From an uncultured Spirochaetaceae bacterium (GTDB lineage Bacteria; Spirochaetota; Spirochaetia; Sphaerochaetales; Sphaerochaetaceae), in the NCBI GenBank assembly GCA_944389975.1, contig CALXOH010000050.1, positions 1 through 57,304 on the forward strand: a stretch of DNA of 57,304 nucleotides, written 5' to 3'. The stretch's first letter is position 1. The number at the start of each line of letters is the position of its first letter. The position numbers and the translations under genes are program-made. The notes beneath the pieces are model-generated. The model made no database searches. It had not been told where the DNA came from and saw nothing but the letters and a program-made list of their open reading frames with translations. Below, piece after piece: positions 24,849 through 32,661 of the stretch.

Positions 24849-26219
24849 ATGGCGGGAAGCATACTCATCAAGGATGGACTACTTGTTGATACAGAGTGGG
24901 TCAGGCATGAAGACATACTCATAGAAGGGGAGAAGATCAAGCGCATTGCACCTTCGATCGACGAGAATGACGTGCCCGAGGGAACTTCGATAATCAGCGC
25001 AGATGGAAAGTGCGTACTGCCCGGGCTTATAGATGCGCACACTCACTACCACCTCGTGTCGCGTGGGACGGTGACTGCGGATTCGTTCCTGGAAGGCTCG
25101 AAGCTGGCATCCTACGGCGGGGTCACGACTGTGATAGATTTTGCCGACGATGATAAGAAAAGCCTTTCCTCGTCCCTTTCAAAACGCCTTGACGAGATGA
25201 AGGACATGGCGATCGACTACGCCTTGCACCAAGGTGTTTACAAATGGCGTCCGGATATCCTTTCTGAACTTGAGGAAGTGAAGAAAATGGGCGTCGGAAC
25301 GATAAAGATCTTCACGACTTACAAGGATGTAGGGTACTTGATCGAAGATAAATCACAACTTGAAGAAGTCTTCAAAGACTCTTCTGATCTCAACTTGATG
25401 GTATCCGTACACGCGGAGGACGACGATGTGATAAGAAGAGCAGGGGAGGAGTACTCTGGAAACTACGGCCCTGAGAGCCATCCCGTGCTCCGTCCGAGCG
25501 AAGCCGAAGCCGTTGCCATCAGAAAAGTCGGGGATATTGCAAAGAAGTACTCGATGCCTTTGTACATCGTACACCTTTCATCGCGGAAAGGGTTGATGGA
25601 GGTAAGGAAACTCAGGAGCGAAGGGGTTCGCGTGATCGTCGAGACAACCCCGCATTACCTCTTTCTGGACAAGAGTTACCTTTCCGGAGAGAACGGGCCT
25701 TTGTACGTCATGACGCCACCTTTGAGGAGCAAGGATGATTCCGAGGCTCTGAGGGAAGCGCTCTCAAACGGAGAGATACAAGTGGTGGCTACAGACCACT
25801 GTGCATTCACACGAGCTCAGAAGCTTGAAAGCAACGACGTGAGAAAGATCTATCCGGGAATCCCTGGAACGGAGGAGATGCTCCCGCTTCTACATACGTT
25901 TGCACTCTCGAACGGGCACTTGTCCCTCTCGCAGATAGTAAATCTCCTTTCGACCGGGCCTGCAAAAGCGTTCGGGCTTTATCCGAGAAAGGGCGTTTTG
26001 AGGGAAGGTTCGGATGCAGACGTGGTCATATTCGATCCAGACGAGAGCTGGACGCTCTCTTCCGAGACCGTGCATTCGGCATCAGGATATACACCTTACG
26101 AAGGTTTCAACGTCACTGGCAAAGTCCAGATGACAATACTCCGCGGAAGGATAGTGATGGGGGATGACATCTACCTCGGAATAAAGGGAGATGGAAAGTT
26201 CATCGAGGCAACAAGATGA
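24849..26219 (+). CDS. Dihydropyrimidinase / D-hydantoinase
   Basis: This cyclic amidohydrolase opens dihydropyrimidine or hydantoin rings. Metal-binding residues are visible: HTHYH near residue 64, Lys159 in IFTTYK (the carbamylated lysine), His in VSVHAED, His in IVHLSS and Asp in VATDHCAF. The length of 456 is normal. Its start lies inside the spacing after the glyA stop with AAGGAGG upstream, and its end overlaps the next gene by ATGA, so the two are translationally coupled. With the cytidine deaminase fusion next to it, pyrimidine breakdown is a likely role, but hydantoin substrates cannot be excluded. Confidence 0.85.
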   Translation: MAGSILIKDGLLVDTEWVRHEDILIEGEKIKRIAPSIDENDVPEGTSIISADGKCVLPGLIDAHTHYHLVSRGTVTADSFLEGSKLASYGGVTTVIDFADDDKKSLSSSLSKRLDEMKDMAIDYALHQGVYKWRPDILSELEEVKKMGVGTIKIFTTYKDVGYLIEDKSQLEEVFKDSSDLNLMVSVHAEDDDVIRRAGEEYSGNYGPESHPVLRPSEAEAVAIRKVGDIAKKYSMPLYIVHLSSRKGLMEVRKLRSEGVRVIVETTPHYLFLDKSYLSGENGPLYVMTPPLRSKDDSEALREALSNGEIQVVATDHCAFTRAQKLESNDVRKIYPGIPGTEEMLPLLHTFALSNGHLSLSQIVNLLSTGPAKAFGLYPRKGVLREGSDADVVIFDPDESWTLSSETVHSASGYTPYEGFNVTGKVQMTILRGRIVMGDDIYLGIKGDGKFIEATR

Positions 26220-27304
26220 TAAAAGCTCTTGTTTTCGACGTCGACGGGGTGCTCGTCGACAGCGAAGATATTTCGATCTCGGTCGGGATAAAGTTTTTCA
26301 GGAAGCTCGGTCATTCCCTTTCGAGAAAGGATTTCGAACCACACCTCGGAACCGGGGAGCGTACGTTTTTATCCGGTCCTGCAGACGACAACGGGATAGT
26401 ATTCGACTACGACGAAGCTTCCCGCTTTTTCAAGGAAGAATACCTTGATGAGATAAACGGCCGTGATCTTGCGCTTCCGGGTGCAAAGAGGCTTATAGCG
26501 TTGGCAAAGGAGTGCGGTTTGATGGTTGCAATCGCATCCTCGGCCCCTTCCTGGAAGGTTGAAGCGAACGTGATGGCGATCGGGTTCGCCCCTTCTGATT
26601 TCGATGCGTTCATAACCGGAGCGGATATAAAGAGGAACAAACCTGAACCTGATATCTATCAAATGGCATTGATAAAGCTCGGATGTTCCCCGGAGGAAGC
26701 CATTGTGTTTGAAGATAGCGCCGGTGGAATCACATCATCATCAAAGGCCGGGATACGCACGGTGGCACTTGAAACTACGATCGATCGGAGCGCTGGGCTT
26801 GCTGCGGGTGCTATACTGACGCTGCCCGATCTTTCTGCTGTCCCTTCATTCTCATCCGGAGGGGAATTGGAGAGCGCGCTCTTTACAAGGGAAGAGGTCG
26901 TTGCATCATCCCGCGAGAGGTTGTTCCAAGCTGCAAGGAAAGCTATTTCGAATTCATATTCGCCATACTCGTCGTTTCCGACATCCGCTGCAATTCTAAG
27001 CTTTCATTCGCTCAGAGTGTACACAGGGGTGAATGTAGAGAACGCATCATATCCTGTGACGATATGCGCAGAGCGAAATGCGCTTTTCTCCGCAGTCGCA
27101 TCCGAAGGAAGCGCGTTCTCCCTTGGCGCAATCCTTCTTATGACGAAAACAAGCGATGTGGGCGTGCCCTGCGGAATGTGCCTGCAGGCACTATCCGAGT
27201 TCGCCACCCCGGATAGTCCCGTATACCTTGCAACTTTCGATGGGAAGATTGAGGAAGTTCCGTTCTCCTCCCTCTTTCCAAACCCGTTCAGGTTGGATAA
27301 ATGA
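26216..27304 (+). CDS. HAD phosphatase - cytidine deaminase fusion
   Basis: The N-terminal domain (about 1-205) is a HAD hydrolase of the beta-phosphoglucomutase type: the nucleophile motif FDVDGVLVDSE has Asp8 and Asp10, with KRNKPEPDIY and VFEDSAGG later. The C-terminal domain (about 228-362) is a complete cytidine deaminase: the YSPYSSFPTSAA substrate motif, zinc ligands Cys284, Cys319 and Cys322 (ICAERNAL, PCGMCLQ) and catalytic Glu286. One reading frame covers both. A plausible role is nucleotide dephosphorylation followed by deamination for salvage or breakdown. It overlaps the hydantoinase and phospholipase D genes by four bases each (ATGA). Confidence 0.88.
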   Translation: MIKALVFDVDGVLVDSEDISISVGIKFFRKLGHSLSRKDFEPHLGTGERTFLSGPADDNGIVFDYDEASRFFKEEYLDEINGRDLALPGAKRLIALAKECGLMVAIASSAPSWKVEANVMAIGFAPSDFDAFITGADIKRNKPEPDIYQMALIKLGCSPEEAIVFEDSAGGITSSSKAGIRTVALETTIDRSAGLAAGAILTLPDLSAVPSFSSGGELESALFTREEVVASSRERLFQAARKAISNSYSPYSSFPTSAAILSFHSLRVYTGVNVENASYPVTICAERNALFSAVASEGSAFSLGAILLMTKTSDVGVPCGMCLQALSEFATPDSPVYLATFDGKIEEVPFSSLFPNPFRLDK

Positions 27305-28572
27305 GAGCACTTTGGATAATTCTCATACTCTCACTCCTATTTTTCCCCTCATGCGCATCCCTTGATGTATTTGAGGATGGATACACCCTCTCTGAAGAGC
27401 TGACGGTTGAAGAGAAACTTGTACTTTCCGGAGGAAAGGAAGTCATGGTCGACCATCCCGAGTGCTACTATGACGGGGGTGCGTTCTTGGACAGGCTTGA
27501 AGAGCTTGTGGAGGACGCTGACGAGTACATACTCATATCGACATTCCTCGGCTCGTCATCCCCGCGCCTCGAGAGGTTCTATTCGCTTCTTCAGGAGAAG
27601 GCCGAGAGCGGAGTTGCAGTCTACTTCATGATGGATGCAGTCTCAAGCTATGACATGACTGCATCGAAAGACTACATGACCCCGTTATATTTCCTTCGGG
27701 AAAGCGGAGTGCACCTCCATGAGTTCTCGCCTCTGACTTCGATGCATTTGATAGCGCCACAGGTGATGTTCCTACGCGACCACAGGAAGCTGATGGTCTT
27801 TGACGGAGAGTATGCAGTACTGGGTGGGATGAACCTCAACTACATAAGCCTCGGCGCATCAGATGACGAGGTCCAACGCGACAGCATGTATGTCTTCTCA
27901 TCCCGCGCACTCTCATCAGCGCTCACCGATGCGTTCGTATCCGTATGGAACGCAGCTTCGGTCGATTACATCCCACGTTCCCTCTTCCACTCCTACCCGT
28001 ACGATTACGACGGCTCGTTGGATGCGTACCTGTTCAACCAAGGTGGAGATGAGAAGGGGAGAATTGCAGGAATGTATGCGTCCTTGATAAACAGCGCAGA
28101 GAAAGAGATATTGATGTTCCCTTACCTTCCTGTGATGGACAAGAAGATGGAGGCTTCCATCAGGCGTGCAATAGACAGGGGAGTGAAAGTGAAGATGCTC
28201 ATCCCCCTTGATACCCGCGGGTACGCAAAAGGCGGAGTGAGCTATCTGATTCCAAAGCTTGTTGACATGGGGATGGAACTGTACGTCACGGAAGTCGGCT
28301 CCGACGGACTTGCGATGCTTCATGAGAAATTGATGGTCGTCGACGGACGCTATACAGTCATAGGAAGTTCGAACTTCAATTACCGCACGATGAGCCTCGC
28401 ATATGAGATAGCGCTCGTCTTGGACAGCACTGGGTTTGCCGCAGAGTCCGAAGAGCATTTCTATTCGAGGATCGATGAAGGATCGTTTTATGTCTCACCG
28501 GAGAAAGCAGAAGAGATAAAGAAGGAAAGCGGGTCTTGGCTCGGGTACATGCTCATCTATTACGGAGGTTGA
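27301..28572 (+). CDS. Phospholipase D-like lipoprotein
   Basis: This is a cardiolipin synthase/phospholipase D superfamily protein with two HKD motifs: His161, Lys163 and Asp168 in HRKLMVFDG, and His341, Lys343 and Asp348 in HEKLMVVDG, each followed by the usual glycine and asparagine. It begins with a lipoprotein signal (lipobox FFPSC, Cys18), so it works at the membrane surface outside the cytoplasm, unlike normal cardiolipin synthases with two N-terminal helices. The role could be phospholipid transfer or nuclease activity. It overlaps the preceding gene by ATGA and is followed by two exported proteins. Confidence 0.85.
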   Translation: MRALWIILILSLLFFPSCASLDVFEDGYTLSEELTVEEKLVLSGGKEVMVDHPECYYDGGAFLDRLEELVEDADEYILISTFLGSSSPRLERFYSLLQEKAESGVAVYFMMDAVSSYDMTASKDYMTPLYFLRESGVHLHEFSPLTSMHLIAPQVMFLRDHRKLMVFDGEYAVLGGMNLNYISLGASDDEVQRDSMYVFSSRALSSALTDAFVSVWNAASVDYIPRSLFHSYPYDYDGSLDAYLFNQGGDEKGRIAGMYASLINSAEKEILMFPYLPVMDKKMEASIRRAIDRGVKVKMLIPLDTRGYAKGGVSYLIPKLVDMGMELYVTEVGSDGLAMLHEKLMVVDGRYTVIGSSNFNYRTMSLAYEIALVLDSTGFAAESEEHFYSRIDEGSFYVSPEKAEEIKKESGSWLGYMLIYYGG

Positions 28573-28573
28573 T

Positions 28574-29062
28574 GTGAAGAAGAGGATAGCAGTTTTGATC
28601 GTTGTTTTTTCCCTTTTGACCACACCTCTGATGGCGAAGGTCCATGCATCGTTATCACTGGGCGTGATGGGAGAGAAGGCGCTTTCGAGTTTCTACGGAG
28701 GAGGGGAGGTGAGCATCGGATTGCAGTTCACCGATGAGCCGTGGTTTCGTCTCGAAGCTTCTGTAGTGCTATCTCCGTTCTTTGAAAGCGTAACGATGAA
28801 TATGATAACGGAACCTTTCAGCCTTTATGCCCCAGCATTCGATTTTCTTTTCCAAAACCCTGCGCTCTGGTCTCCGAAGCTCTTGATAGGAGGGGAGTAC
28901 GTATACAAGAAGGGATGGGGATTGCGCGCGCTTTTCGGCATCCTGAATTTCAGGGACAAGGATTTCGAATACACGTTCCTTTCCCCTATGATGACGCTTT
29001 CGCTTGACGACTACTCGGTCTCATACGGGTTTGAAGTGATGAGGTTCACATATGTTTTCTAA
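28574..29062 (+). CDS. Exported barrel-like protein, function unknown
   Basis: GTG 28574 follows GAGGTTGAT. It has a signal peptide of about 22 residues (cleaved after PLMA) and a mature part of 140 residues of alternating pattern rich in Gly, Phe and Tyr, ending FTYVF, an aromatic C-terminus as in outer-membrane barrels. The family is not recognised. It follows the phospholipase D gene after one base and overlaps the next exported protein gene by 11 bases. Confidence 0.6.
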   Translation: MKKRIAVLIVVFSLLTTPLMAKVHASLSLGVMGEKALSSFYGGGEVSIGLQFTDEPWFRLEASVVLSPFFESVTMNMITEPFSLYAPAFDFLFQNPALWSPKLLIGGEYVYKKGWGLRALFGILNFRDKDFEYTFLSPMMTLSLDDYSVSYGFEVMRFTYVF

Positions 29063-29582
29063 AGTTGGAAAGTTTTTCTTGGTCTTGCTTCTCGCATCCA
29101 TCTCCCTCTCCACACTTCATGCGGAAGATAACTTCGATATCTCGTTCTTCGTAGGCACGGGCACGAAGGAATGGCCCGAGGACGGGGTGAGTTTTACATA
29201 CGGAATGAACTTCGGACTCACACGTCATATGGAGCTCTCCATAGGCGGATTGAGTTCGCTGGTGCCGTTTTTCGACAAGAACATGATCTACAGCGAGTTC
29301 TCTTTTTCACTCATGGGGCCCAGGAGCAGGGGATCGAAGGTCGCCGGAAACGGAATAAACATGCTCCTTTCAGTCGGTGGGTTTTATGACTTTTACGACA
29401 AGGGTGCAGGTGCATACCTTGGCTTTACACCGCTTACCGTGGGCAACCCTGTCACCGGCAAGAGGGACAGGATGTTCAAGATCAACGCCGGATATGACTT
29501 TGTAAACAACAAGGCCTTCGTATTCTTCTCACTCTTCGTGTTCGACATCTATGTCAGGGGAACCTGGAGGGATTACTACTGA
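29052..29582 (+). CDS. Exported barrel-like protein, function unknown
   Basis: ATG 29052 starts a signal peptide ending near LSTLHA. The mature 150 residues again show alternating beta-type sequence with many Gly, Phe and Tyr, and end in YY. It is the last gene of the glyA-to-29.6 kb operon. It shares its style with the preceding gene (28574) and the protein at 4014, but I see no clear paralogy. Confidence 0.6.
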   Translation: MFSKVGKFFLVLLLASISLSTLHAEDNFDISFFVGTGTKEWPEDGVSFTYGMNFGLTRHMELSIGGLSSLVPFFDKNMIYSEFSFSLMGPRSRGSKVAGNGINMLLSVGGFYDFYDKGAGAYLGFTPLTVGNPVTGKRDRMFKINAGYDFVNNKAFVFFSLFVFDIYVRGTWRDYY

Positions 29583-29589
29583 ATCGGCA

Positions 29590-30540
29590 TCATAGCGCAT
29601 AGATGTCTTTTCCGCTTATCCTCCGATCACCTTCTTTTTCAAATCCAGAGGAGGATACGAATCCTATCTCTTTGACGTTGAGGCCGCTCAAGTGCAGGAT
29701 CTTCTCTTTTTCCTTCTCGACAAGGGTTTCCGGCATGGGGGCTTCCAGGAATTTGACTTCGTATATTTCATAGCCGTCCAAAGTTTCGATTGCGACATCG
29801 AATTCCCCGTTCTTCTTGTTTTCCCGATCGTTGTACCAGTATGTTCCGACGGTGACTATTTCGCTATTCTCTGAACGTTCCGACAGGATCGAGAAATAAT
29901 CACGTACCATCGCTTCAAAGCGATAAGAGATGAATGTATTCAGTGAAGGCCTTACATATTTCAGGAAGAATGCCTTGCTCGATGTATCTACCGAGAATCG
30001 TTCCAGGTAAGTCAGATAGAACCTGAGTAGGTTGATTTTGATCTCGTAGAAAGTCTTCTTCCTGTTTCCCTGTTCATTTATTGGTTGACGTTTGATCAGA
30101 ACCCCGGAGGAGATCAGATTCTTCAGAGCTTTTGCCAGTCCGTCACGTGCGGTTTTGCTATCAATCATAGATTCGATCTCTCCGAAAGTCCTACTCCCGT
30201 TCCCGATGCGTATTACAGCTGCATACGTTGCCGATTGTGCAGCCGTCTCATCCCTCAGGACATCCTCGATATATAGGCGTGCAAGACCATCTCCTGCCAT
30301 TACAAGATTTCGTATGTTCTCTTCTATGGACAGGGTTGCATCGATTGCCGAGAGGATCATGGGGATGCCTCCGAAGACTGCGTAGAGACTGATTTTTTCC
30401 CTTATGTTTCTCTCCGGGTAGAACAAGGCAGCCTCAAGATAATCCAATTTCCCGATATACATTTCCATCGAAAATCGTTTGTATAGGGGATTGGATATGT
30501 CCATCAGAGATTTCATCACCCTTATTGCTGATCCGCAGAT
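29590..30540 (-). pseudogene. 5'-truncated ATPase_2/DUF234 gene
   Basis: The frame resembles the C-terminal two-thirds of archaeal-type ATPases (ATPase_2 plus DUF234): PLYKRFSMEMYIGKL, the GGIPMIL region and the nuclease-like C-terminus GEFDVAIET...YEVKFLE. Homology extends upstream of the first start codon (30519) as ICGSAIRVMKSLMD to base 30540, and then stops exactly where a repeat cluster begins. The Walker A and B part is absent. In the same frame the repeat reads HEKAN immediately before ICGS, and a stop lies a few codons further. It is therefore broken by the event that brought in the repeats. Confidence 0.75.
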
Positions 30541-30542
30541 AT

Positions 30543-30622
30543 TTGCTTTTTCGTGCAGATTAGGAACTTTTTAACTTGCTTTTTCGTGCATTTTTGGGAG
30601 TTCTGAACTTGCTTTTTCGTGA
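30543..30622. repeat. Left repeat cluster, three 33-base-spaced units
   Basis: TTGCTTTTTCGTG occurs at 30543, 30576 and 30609, exactly 33 bases apart. The last 46 bases (30577-30622) are identical to 32040-32085 on the other side of the complete ATPase gene. Confidence 0.9.
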
Positions 30623-30630
30623 TCAAGGCT

Positions 30631-30647
30631 ACACAATCAGATTGTGT
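30631..30647. promoter_or_regulatory. Inverted repeat before ATPase gene
   Basis: ACACAAT-CAG-ATTGTGT is a perfect seven-base inverted repeat 37 bases before the ATPase start. It may be an operator or a small hairpin. Confidence 0.35.
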
Positions 30648-30683
30648 TGTGCTTGTCGCATCGAAGAATTGAAGGATGAATGA

Positions 30684-32024
30684 ATGTTACGAAGAAAGAT
30701 TTACGATGAACTTCTTGCTTGGAAGAAATACAGTAACGGTTCATCTGCCATGATGATTGATGGGGCTCGAAGGGTAGGCAAGAGTTTCATCGCAGAGGAA
30801 TTTGCAAAAGCCGAGTATAGAAGCCACATATTGATTGATTTCGGTCGTGTCTCGAAAGAGGTGCTTGACCTCTTTGTCAATGATGGTGTTGATCTTGATC
30901 TGTTTTTCGCAAAGCTGTCAGCTTTCTTTTCGACGGTTTTGTATCGGCGTGAATCTTTGATCATTTTCGATGAAGTCCAACAATTTCCGCTGGCTCGGCA
31001 AATGATAAAATACCTTGTTGCGGATGGCCGGTACGATTATCTGGAGACAGGATCCTTGATCCGTCTGAAAAAGAACGTTCAAGACATCATTATTCCATCC
31101 GAAGAGGAACATATCGATATGTTCCCCATGGACTTTGAGGAGTTCCTATGGGCAATGGGGGATGAGGCAACTTACCCTTTGATCAAAAATTGTTTTGAAG
31201 CAAAGAAACCTCTTGGCGCTGCCTTGCATAGGAAGATCATGAATGATTTCCGTCAGTATATTCTCGTAGGAGGCATGCCCCAGGCAGTCATTGCATATTT
31301 GGATGGGAAGAATTTCGAGGCTGCTGATTTTGCAAAACGAAGGATTTTGCGACTGTATCACGAAGATGTCGCCAAATTTGCCGAAGGGTATGAAGACAAG
31401 GTGTTCTCCGTATTTGACGGTATCCCCAGTCAGCTCTCGAGAAAAGAGAAGAAGTATAAGCTCTCTTCCCTTGGCAAGCAGGCACGATTCAGGAATTACG
31501 AAGATTCATTCGTTTGGTTGAATGAAGCGATGATAGTGAATACGTGTTTCAATGCTACGGATCCTCATGTAGGGCTTGCAGCAAGTGCCGACAATGCTAC
31601 AGCGAAGTATTACATGGCAGATACCGGGTTGCTTGTAACCCAGACATTCCAAGATAAGAAATTCACGGATAACGAGCTTTATCGGGCGATCCTTTTCGAT
31701 AAGTTGAACATCAACGAAGGAATGTTGATGGAAAACATCGTCGCACAAATGCTTCGTCTCAAAAGCCCTCGACTGTATTTCTATTCCCGCTCTGACAACC
31801 TTCATAGGGAAAACAACATGGAGATAGATTTTCTGATTCTGGATGGAAAGAAAATAGCTCCGGTGGAGGTGAAATCAGGAAACTACCGTCAACATTCCTC
31901 TTTGGATAAGTTTCGAAGACATTTTTCATCTGTCATTGGAAGTTCGTATATCCTCTACTCAAAAGATGTAATGATCAAGGATGACATCATTCATCTGCCA
32001 TTGTATATGGCGGAACTATTATGA
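30684..32024 (+). CDS. AAA ATPase with DUF4143 nuclease-like domain
   Basis: This is a complete 446-residue protein: Walker A GARRVGKS near residue 27, Walker B LIIFDEVQ near 92, the sensor region, and a DUF4143 C-terminus with the PD-(D/E)XK core MEIDFLILDG...PVEVKSG. The family is widespread in gut bacteria, often as isolated genes, and its function is unknown; a link to mobile elements or defence has been suggested by distribution only. Here the gene sits alone between an identical 46-base direct repeat (30577-30622 and 32040-32085). It is of the same general family as the remnant at 25-522. Confidence 0.85.
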   Translation: MLRRKIYDELLAWKKYSNGSSAMMIDGARRVGKSFIAEEFAKAEYRSHILIDFGRVSKEVLDLFVNDGVDLDLFFAKLSAFFSTVLYRRESLIIFDEVQQFPLARQMIKYLVADGRYDYLETGSLIRLKKNVQDIIIPSEEEHIDMFPMDFEEFLWAMGDEATYPLIKNCFEAKKPLGAALHRKIMNDFRQYILVGGMPQAVIAYLDGKNFEAADFAKRRILRLYHEDVAKFAEGYEDKVFSVFDGIPSQLSRKEKKYKLSSLGKQARFRNYEDSFVWLNEAMIVNTCFNATDPHVGLAASADNATAKYYMADTGLLVTQTFQDKKFTDNELYRAILFDKLNINEGMLMENIVAQMLRLKSPRLYFYSRSDNLHRENNMEIDFLILDGKKIAPVEVKSGNYRQHSSLDKFRRHFSSVIGSSYILYSKDVMIKDDIIHLPLYMAELL

Positions 32025-32039
32025 TTTTGTGTCACTACC

Positions 32040-32085
32040 TGCTTTTTCGTGCATTTTTGGGAGTTCTGAACTTGCTTTTTCGTGA
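32040..32085. repeat. Right copy of 46-base direct repeat
   Basis: It is identical to 30577-30622 and contains two of the 33-base-spaced units. Recombination between the copies would remove exactly 1463 bases including the ATPase gene. Confidence 0.9.
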
Positions 32086-32105
32086 AAGTAGGTATTTTGA
32101 GAGAG

Positions 32106-32130
32106 AAAAACAGGGTTCGGCAGAACCCTG
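32106..32130 (-). terminator. Terminator of rpiB
   Basis: On the minus strand the perfect stem CAGGGTTC/GAACCCTG (32111-32118 with 32123-32130) is followed by five T and then CTCTC. Confidence 0.9.
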
Positions 32131-32153
32131 CTTCGTTTTGAAATAGATCTTTT

Positions 32154-32600
32154 TTATTTATTTTCCAAAGCCATTATCTTGTCGACTCTCCGCTGGTGTC
32201 TTCCACCTTCGAAGGATGCATCTATGAACGCATCGAGTATCTCCATCGGGTCTTCCTTGTACTCGACTCTTCCTCCGAAGCTGAGGATGTTTGCGTTGTT
32301 GTGCTGTTTTGCTTTCTCCGATGAGTACTTGTCCTGTACCAGTGCGCACCTTATGCCCTTGATCTTGTTTGCAGCCATCGATATTCCGATGCCCGTTCCG
32401 CAAAGTACCACTCCGAATTCATATCCGCCCTTGAGGTACTCGTTGCAGCACTTCTCCGCCTGATCCGGGTAGTCGATGCTCTCTTCGTGGTCGATTCCGA
32501 GGTAATTCACCTCATAACCTCTATCTTCAAGGTGCTTCTTCATCTTTGCTGCAAGTTCTACAGCACCCTGATCGTTTGCCATTACTACTTTTGCACTCAT
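32154..32600 (-). CDS. rpiB: Ribose-5-phosphate isomerase B
   Basis: RpiB interconverts ribose 5-phosphate and ribulose 5-phosphate in the pentose phosphate pathway. It has 148 residues with the family signature VVLCGTGIGISMAANK (catalytic Cys) and the NNANILSFGGR motif near the end. Allose- or galactose-6-phosphate isomerases are close relatives, but there are no such sugar genes nearby. It has its own terminator, and is divergent from the pyrophosphatase gene. Confidence 0.93.
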   Translation of the reverse strand: MSAKVVMANDQGAVELAAKMKKHLEDRGYEVNYLGIDHEESIDYPDQAEKCCNEYLKGGYEFGVVLCGTGIGISMAANKIKGIRCALVQDKYSSEKAKQHNNANILSFGGRVEYKEDPMEILDAFIDASFEGGRHQRRVDKIMALENK

Positions 32601-32661
32601 TTCTTTTCTTTCCTCCTGATGCCTTGTAGTTTACCATAAGATGACATAAGGAAGGAATAAT

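Noticed and set aside
24849-26219. Allantoinase or dihydroorotase
   Set aside because: Overall length and the IFTTYK lysine context fit the hydantoinase/dihydropyrimidinase branch better, although substrate remains unproven.
30543-30622. CRISPR-like array
   Set aside because: The 33-base spacing repeats only three times and the 'spacers' are partly repeated too (an identical copy lies at 32040); there are no cas genes.
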